Below, in pieces: positions 58,290 through 64,000 of a stretch of DNA of 64,000 nucleotides. Made by a program: the position numbers and the translations under genes. The number at the start of each line of letters is the position of its first letter. Position 1 is the first letter of the stretch. The notes under the pieces were generated by a model, which worked only from the letters and a program-made list of their open reading frames with translations, did no database searches and was not told where the DNA came from. Origin of the DNA: Vicugna pacos (Eukaryota > Chordata > Mammalia > Artiodactyla > Camelidae); assembly GCF_048564905.1 (NCBI RefSeq), contig NC_132993.1:10873001-10937000 (forward strand), read 5' to 3'.

Positions 58290-58731
58290 GAGTTACTGCT
58301 GGCACAGAGGTACACAGATGTCCGGGAGGGGACAACAGACTCCAGGGTCAGCGGGAAATCCCCTATATTTGATCTCGAGACACTGTATCCATCAGGGATT
58401 TCTCCTTTGTCAGTTTTGTTAACATCATACGTGTAATAGATCAGCTTCAGCCCATGTCCCAGGTCTTGTCGATACCAGTACATATAGTCGTGGTTATCAG
58501 TCTGGTGACATTGCAGAGTCAGTGTCTCTCCTATCACTGCAATCTTGTATCTTGGGCTCTGGGTGATCCCAGCCTCCACCTGCCCTGTAATAGGAAGGTA
58601 CAGAACCTGAAACTGTCGTCCCAGGAGGAAGGCTCGCACTGAGGTCTTGGGAATTCCAGGGGAGGAAGCCCACCGTACTCACCTGTCCACAGGAGACAAG
58701 AAGCCGCACAGAAAAAGAGCCTGGTGACCAT
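58290..58731 (-). CDS. TRBV10: T-cell receptor beta variable gene, TRBV10 type, intact
   Basis: Encodes a TCR beta variable domain. Exon 1 (58683-58731) starts at ATG 58731 and gives [17 protein letters not shown], then a GTGAGT donor. The V exon (58290-58584) follows acceptor CCTATTACAG. Marks are [20 protein letters not shown], Cys23 in [59 protein letters not shown], and Cys104 in [10 protein letters not shown]. These are close to human TRBV10 ([43 protein letters not shown]). No breaks. A CRE-like decamer is 75 bp upstream. A relic of the same subgroup lies 0.7 kb further 5'. Confidence 0.94.
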
Positions 58732-58805
58732 TTCAGGTCCAGGGTAGAATGTCATGTCTTCCAGTTCTCTTGGAGGGGAAATAGAACTTGGGTTCTCGTT
58801 AACTC

Positions 58806-58815
58806 AGTGATGTCA
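58806..58815 (-). promoter_or_regulatory. Conserved TRBV decamer upstream of TRBV10
   Basis: AGTGATGTCA on the plus strand, 75 bp upstream of the ATG, in CTCAGTGATGTCACTATC. Confidence 0.75.
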
Positions 58816-59399
58816 CTATCCTTGGCACATGTTTGAGCTGCAGAGCTTAGATGCCACGCCCTTTCCCCACAGCAATGAGTCAATAATGTATATAAAGTTG
58901 AACGGCTCAGAACAGAAAGAATTTGTAAATCTGCTTTAAAAAAGAAATCTTATTAAGTCTATATCCTTCTCCCCTGCTTGTTAGTAAGGAAATTTGTTCC
59001 TCTATGCATAGTGATACAATTCCTTATTTATATACTGTGAAAGTTTTCATAATATTTCCGTAGACTAAGAAATATTTTCATGGCAGTCCTGATCCTTTTG
59101 TGATCGCTCAAAATTTCACCAGTTTTTTTTCTTTGCCTAAACTCTGAATAATTGCATGTCAGCCTACACTGATCTTTTCATTTAAAAGGAATTACCTGAT
59201 GTTCAGAAAGTTTTCAGCTCAAGGTCAAAGTCATTGGAATTTAAAGAATTGTTTACCTTCATGGGAGCCCCACCATCTGTGTTCAGGTCCTTAGATCCTC
59301 CGGGGTAAGTCTTCTCTTGTGTCAGACGAGGCCTCAGAGGACTGGACCCCTTAAGGACTGTGACCGTGTTCTCTGTGAAAGAGAAAGGAGGCTCGTTAG

Positions 59400-59848
59400 C
59401 AAGGTGGATGAGACATTTACCCAGAGGTACACATGCCTGGTGCCTGTGGGGTCACAGGGAAATGTTCTGTCTCCATTCGGAAGGTCTTGCACCCACGAAA
59501 TGGGAGAAAATTGACTGAATCATAAATTCGCTATAATGCAGAACTTACAGCTAGCCAATATCAGAGCCTATTGTTACTTCACATCTAGGTCATGTATGTG
59601 TGTGTGGCTCTCCTATTCCTGTGACTACGTATCTCAGTGTAATCTTGCTGGGTAATTCCTATAATCACACAGAAGTGAGCAAGGACATGGAACCCGAAAT
59701 CAGAGACAAGGAGGAGGCTGATGTAGCACCGCATGGGATGGCTTGTGGCTGGGGCCTGGCAAACCCCAGAAGGGCTTTCCCATCTATGCCCAACACTCAC
59801 TTGGTCCCAGGGACCAAGAGCCACACAGCAAAGCAGCCTACTGCCTGT
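59400..59848 (-). pseudogene. Relic TRBV gene, TRBV10-like
   Basis: The leader exon remnant (59801-59848) reads [13 protein letters not shown] with a GTGAGTG donor; the start codon position holds ACA. About 110 bp on, the V exon begins IGITQQDYTEI. In a neighbouring frame it gives LRYVVTGIGEP, together matching [15 protein letters not shown] of TRBV10. At the 3' side GTRHVYLWVNVSS stands where [11 protein letters not shown] is expected, with Trp replacing Cys104. Leader-to-CDR3 distance (about 400 bp) is the same as in TRBV10. Several frameshifts and stops. Probably a tandem duplicate of TRBV10. Confidence 0.65.
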
Positions 59849-59859
59849 GGCTGGTCAGT

Positions 59860-62765
59860 GCCAAAAAAAGGGAGTTTTGCAGCAAGGATTCACATAGCTT
59901 AGGGTAGGGTGCATGGAGTCCCAGACAGCTGAGAATTGTTCTCATGATAAGGTATGATCTAGCCATAATATTAGTATTCTCAACAACTACCTAATTTTTT
60001 AGGGAGATAAGCTTTTACCAAGAATGCTTCCTTTTTATTTTTAAATTAATTATTAAGTCACAAATTTGTATCACTGAAAATGTACACCTCACCTAGAAGC
60101 TTTGTCTGTTTTTTGAGTTTTTGTTTGTTTTTTGCACTGGTGTTTCTAAGCACCTGGAACAGTGCCCACACACAGTAAGTAGTGAACAGTGGAATGGCCA
60201 TGAATTCAGTGGACAGTAAGTTCAAGCCTTCTCACATAGAACCTTTCCAAGACTATAAAAGTTTTTTCTAATGCCCTTTTCAAAGAGTACTGTGGCATTT
60301 TATAAGGTTTAGGCCCCACAAAACCTGAATCTACTCTGTATTTAACAAGGGCTTATTGAATGACTGAAGAAAAAAATGAGTCAAGACCAACTCAACTTCT
60401 ATAAACAACTCGATTCATTGCAAGTAGGTTCAGAGCTTTAAGGGAGCAGAGACCGTGTGAGTCTCTTGAGAATCAAAATAAACTGGGAAAGACTCATTCA
60501 TATAAGTTGTTATAAGCCTTTTTGAATGACTGAACGGCAGTATGAAGAAAAGAAAAATGGCGGTCTCTTCCAAAGAGAAGGGTCTTCTGATGGTCATGTC
60601 AGAGAGAAGGGAGAATGAAACAGGGAAGGGGAAAACCAGGATAAAGTCACCATGCTGAGATTGTGCTGGGGCAACCGGAGAGGGATTCCACTGGGACCTC
60701 CCAAGAGGCATGGGGTATGGCTCCCTGAACCATCCCTGAGCGCAGACATTGGCGCCTTCGTCCCCTGGCTCCTGTCCCACCAGGAGCACTAGCACCTTGT
60801 AGCTCTGGCTGCCCTGTGTACAGGCCAAGAGGACTCCTGTGACAGCACAGAAGACCCTGGAGCGGAAAGCAGAGGGATCCCCAGCATGCACGTGGAGGGG
60901 GGCTTTCAGCATGGGGTGAATGGGCGCAGACCACGTGAGGATGTGACTGAAGGCACCAGAGGCTCCATGATGGCCGCCCTTCAAATGATCCTGGCCCTTC
61001 TACCGCATCTTTTGCGTGGCTCCTATTAGCTCTGAAGCTGCAGTTTTCCAGAAGCGCCGCCCCTTCTTACTTATCAGACTTAATATCACACGGAAAGGGC
61101 TGCCATGGCTCCCATGTTCATTTTCCTTTGAGTGGCAATTCTTTGTAGTTAGTTTCAGGTCATAAATTATCAGACGACTGTATTTGCATTGCAGATGACT
61201 CTGTGTCTGGAACACAAGTGAGTCAGGCAAAAGTTATCCCTGCCTGCCTTTGATCCCAGAATTGCACGTAGTAAATAATCGTGCTAGACCAGCGATCCGT
61301 CAGAGAGTTAACAGGGAGCTAGGGTTTCTAAGCCTGTACTTTGTATTAGGCTATTTGTTTCATTTTCTTGCATAAAATCTCCACCAGACACGTATTATTC
61401 GTCTCGGTTTACAAATGGGAAAACTCAGCCAAATATTTTTCAAGTCACCAGTTCAAGACAGGTCAGAAAAGTCCATGGCAGAAGAGACCAAGGTCCCCAA
61501 GCCAGGACTCCTTCCTCTTCAGCACATAGCTTTCCAGGTGAAAAATGTTGTGACAATCATTTGTGTCAGAGGCAGTGTTTCTGAAAGGGACTTTTAGGTC
61601 AGCATTCCCTTTCTGAAGATGTCCGTCTACCAGAACACAGATGAGCAGAGTGATGTAAAGCGTAGGTAAGTTTGAGTCTCAGCTCTGATCGTTGTTAGCT
61701 GTGCCTACTTTAGCAAATTATCTAAACTCTCTAGCAATCATGTTTTTTTTCACCTGCAGTGTGGGTAAGTTGCTCTATCTCAAGCGGTTCTTAAGAAAAC
61801 TAATTGAAATAATATACTTAAGCAGATGGCACAGAGGACATGAGCAATAAAGGAATTTTCTTAGAACTTCACCTAAAAGGAGTGAATTAAAATTGTCTGT
61901 GTTCACTAAAAGCCTGTGCCTACCGCCTGTAAATGGCTACACTGTGCATTTAACAGCTGTGACTCTCAACTGTTTTCCGCAGTTACTGACCTGGGCAGAA
62001 GTAGCCATTTCAGATTTTCCGATCAAAGGTGAGAGCCAGCTGCAGCCTTTGGAGACCCTTCCTCCTCCAGACCCACCAATGGTTTAGAAGCATTAATTCT
62101 CTGTATTACTTCCATTCTGCTTGAAATTCCCAGAGGGCTTCTCTTTCCATGGCTGAATCCTCTGAGAGACTGGAAGCCCCCCTGGTCACTAGGTCCTGTA
62201 TTAGGGGCTATCATGGCCCCACTCTGTGTGGAACTAGGACAGGAGAATCACATTCTCTGGCTTGACGTCACAAGTCCTAGAAGATGTGTGATGCGTGCTC
62301 CATCTTATTGACCAATGTCCAGGAAACACCATGGAATTGCAGGAGAATGTTGATTTCGGAAGCATGAGGATGTAGGTGGGGCCCTGCCTCTCATACTTTA
62401 AATATGAAATATTTGGAAAGTTCATGGGCTACAGCGTCCTGTCTATACTATGGTATACTGAGAACTTTCTCATCTGTCAAATGGACATACTCGTCTGTCT
62501 TTCATTAGGACACATAATGTAAACCTTCACTCCAGCACAGAGGAGGAGCTCCTGCTGTTTGCTGGGAACTGTGGGGCTATTCAGGGAATCTGGGGCCTAT
62601 ATTCAGGAGTGCTCTGGCTTGAGCTCAGCAGGGCAGTGAGAGTGTTAGAAAAGAATTAGAAGCATCTCTGGAACTTGGCTAAGGGCCCCCCTTCCTCTCC
62701 CTGTCACATGTGCAGCTGGACCAGGAAGGTCTGAGTACAGAAAGCCAGCATCCCAGCAGGGCTCT
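59860..62765. other. Intergenic DNA with MIR-like pieces
   Basis: About 61330-61460 and 61650-61830 resemble MIR (phrases such as TTACAAATGGGAAAACTCAG and AGCTGTGCCTACTTTAGCAAATTATCTAAACTCTC). A 184-codon minus frame at 60430-60984 has no recognised domain. No gene supported. Confidence 0.4.
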
Positions 62766-62769
62766 CCCA

Positions 62770-63200
62770 GGCTGCTGGCACAGAGGCCCCGAGCTGAGTC
62801 TCCCAGCTCCAAGGAGCTCAGAACTACCGTCAGTGAACTGTCGAGCTGAGAAGCGATCAGGGATGTTACTTCTGTCTCCCTCTCTGCCTTTTCCTAATAC
62901 TCAGCTGGGGGCCCTGGCCCAGAGCCTGCAGGTTCCAGCACACACTGTTGTGTCCAGAGGTGGGGCAGTGTTTCAGAACAGCCCTGCCCACTGCCTTTGA
63001 CTAGGTGTCTCGCACTGAATGCTTCCAAGATCTACTGAACCTGTAGAGGAAGGAGGCAGCAGCTGGAGACCTAGCACAGGAAGGGGTCTGATGCCTGAGA
63101 CACAGCCAAAATCTTGGGTTCAGGGGTTGTCCCACCTGAGCTCAGGACTCATCTGCCCCCAGGAGACCGAGGGCCACACAGCGGGGAAGCCAAGGCCCGG
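62770..63200 (-). pseudogene. Relic TRBV gene, TRBV5/TRBV13-like
   Basis: The leader remnant (about 63152-63200) gives PGPWLPRCVALGLLGA. The start codon is not ATG and the donor reads AT in place of GT. The V exon starts near 63047 after CCTCTACAG. In shifting frames come RHLVKGSGQ, SGHNSV and LQALGQGPQ (FR2), IPDRFSARQFTDGSSEL (FR3) and SSLELGDSARGLCASSLGEP, with Cys104 kept. SGHNSV with QALGQGPQ favours TRBV5; IPDRFSA-QF and SLELGDSA fit TRBV13, which also lies here in human. No RSS heptamer follows. Confidence 0.75.
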
Positions 63201-63308
63201 GCAGACTCAGGCAGGACCAGACTGGGCTTCTCTACTCGGGGCTCTGGTCTCCAGGGTGAGAGAGATGTTTGTTTGATCCTCCCTTTTCTCTGGTTAGAGG
63301 GCTTACCT

Positions 63309-63318
63309 ATGATGTCAC
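63309..63318 (-). promoter_or_regulatory. TRBV decamer surviving upstream of the TRBV5/13-like relic
   Basis: TATGATGTCA, then CTG, on the plus strand, about 109 bp upstream of the lost start codon. Eight of ten bases fit the decamer seen at TRBV10. Confidence 0.55.
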
Positions 63319-63319
63319 T

Positions 63320-64000
63320 GTGCTGATGTCCCTGTCCTCGTGGGCTCCCCTGGGCAGGCTCTGCTGATCCAGTCCTTTCCGTTCCGTCCAGGCACCCACC
63401 GAGCAGGGGAGCTGCCTGTGCTGAGCTAGGCTGGGCAGGGCTGGGCGGGTGACAATCCCCCACAGCTTCCCTGTTGCCCTCGGAACAGGTGCTCCTTGCC
63501 CTTCAGCTGGGCTGGATTATCCCGGCTGCCCCACTGAAGCCTTATCACACTCTTCACTAAATGCGGCCTCCAGGGGAGGCTCCTGGCCGGGGCGGGGGTG
63601 GGGTGCGTGGCTCCCTGCTGTAACAAGCGCGCCTGCATGTCTGTCACTGGGAGAAGATTACGGGCGACTCTTCAAATGCCAACACTAACTCTGATTCATC
63701 AGATAATCTGCCTGACCCGGGGACCAAGCCAGGACAGTCTCTCCCTTAACCCTCCGCTCCTCCTCGCCCCTCCCCTCCCCAGCCGCTCACTCAGTGGATC
63801 CACAGTGCCCTCACGTGGCCGGTTGTGCAGCAGCGCTATTGCCGTGGCCCAAGCGGGCCGGGTGCTGTCTAAACGAGGCGTCAGGATCCCTTTGGCCAGG
63901 ATAAGGCACAGCTTTTGCTGATTTGCTGTTCATCTGTCTGGGGCTCACCCTTTGCATGTGGTAGTGAGGCACGCAGGAAGCAAAGATTTTTCCAAAAGAG
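63320..64000. other. GC-rich intergenic DNA at the window end
   Basis: GC-rich with several CpGs between 63380 and 63900. Open frames of about 70-107 codons on both strands have no domain. No gene seen. Confidence 0.4.

Noticed and set aside
60430-60984. 184-codon minus-strand open frame
   Set aside because: No recognisable family, no leader or V motif. The CAC/CAG-rich content alone explains its openness.
63400-63900. CpG island promoter of a host gene
   Set aside because: GC-rich with some CpGs, but no exon or transcript signal is visible. It lies behind a V relic.
1-64000. Trypsinogen (PRSS) genes, MOXD2, TRBD, TRBJ or TRBC segments
   Set aside because: I looked for their motifs (serine-protease GDSGGP-like, J-segment FGXGT, constant-domain exons) and saw none in the window.
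1-64000. A prokaryotic-type system such as a CRISPR array, operon or toxin-antitoxin pair
   Set aside because: The window is mammalian nuclear DNA with introns, SINEs, L1 and recombination signals. No evenly spaced repeats or operon structure were seen.

Overview
This window is a stretch of a mammalian T-cell receptor beta (TRB) variable-gene locus, read on the opposite strand: every V gene lies on the minus strand, so increasing coordinate runs 3' to 5' along the locus. The host is most likely a camelid (alpaca or camel group). Three copies of a tRNA-Ala-like SINE of the camelid Vic type are present, together with L1 3' ends of the kind common in cetartiodactyls. Species identity is inference; the locus identity is firm.

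Nine V genes look intact. Each has a 49-bp leader exon (except the TRBV20 gene, which reads as one exon), an intron of about 90-135 bp, a V exon with Cys23, Trp41 and Cys104, and a 23-bp-spacer recombination signal directly after the CDR3 codons. By sequence they match human subgroups TRBV21 (556-1016), TRBV20 (8170-8531), TRBV19 (11194-11671), TRBV16 (25083-25535), TRBV15 (29628-30082), TRBV14 (31716-32151), two TRBV12 copies (35051-35497 and 45787-46231) and TRBV10 (58290-58731). The order is that of the human locus. A TRBV11 gene (51889-52304) is open but has lost the second cysteine.

Between them lie at least six degraded V genes: a TRBV17/18-type leader (22.6 kb), a TRBV11-type fragment (36.5 kb), a V gene split by a MaLR LTR (47.2-48.1 kb), a TRBV12-like relic (53.5-53.9 kb), a TRBV10-like relic (59.4-59.85 kb) and a TRBV5/13-like relic (62.8-63.2 kb). 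The 34-60 kb part looks like a series of duplicated TRBV10-11-12 cassettes in which only some members survive.

The space where TRBV17 and TRBV18 should lie (11.7-25 kb) is occupied mainly by a degraded class I endogenous retrovirus (about 12.1-20.3 kb) and by solo LTRs. The rest is intergenic DNA with L1, SINE, MIR and LTR fragments. No D, J or C segments, no trypsinogen genes, no RNA genes apart from tRNA-derived SINEs, and no CRISPR or prokaryotic features are seen. The V genes supply alternative variable domains: RAG joins one of them, through its 23-RSS, to a D-J unit lying outside the window. Each V gene has its own promoter, and several carry the conserved CRE-like decamer about 75-110 bp upstream of the ATG.
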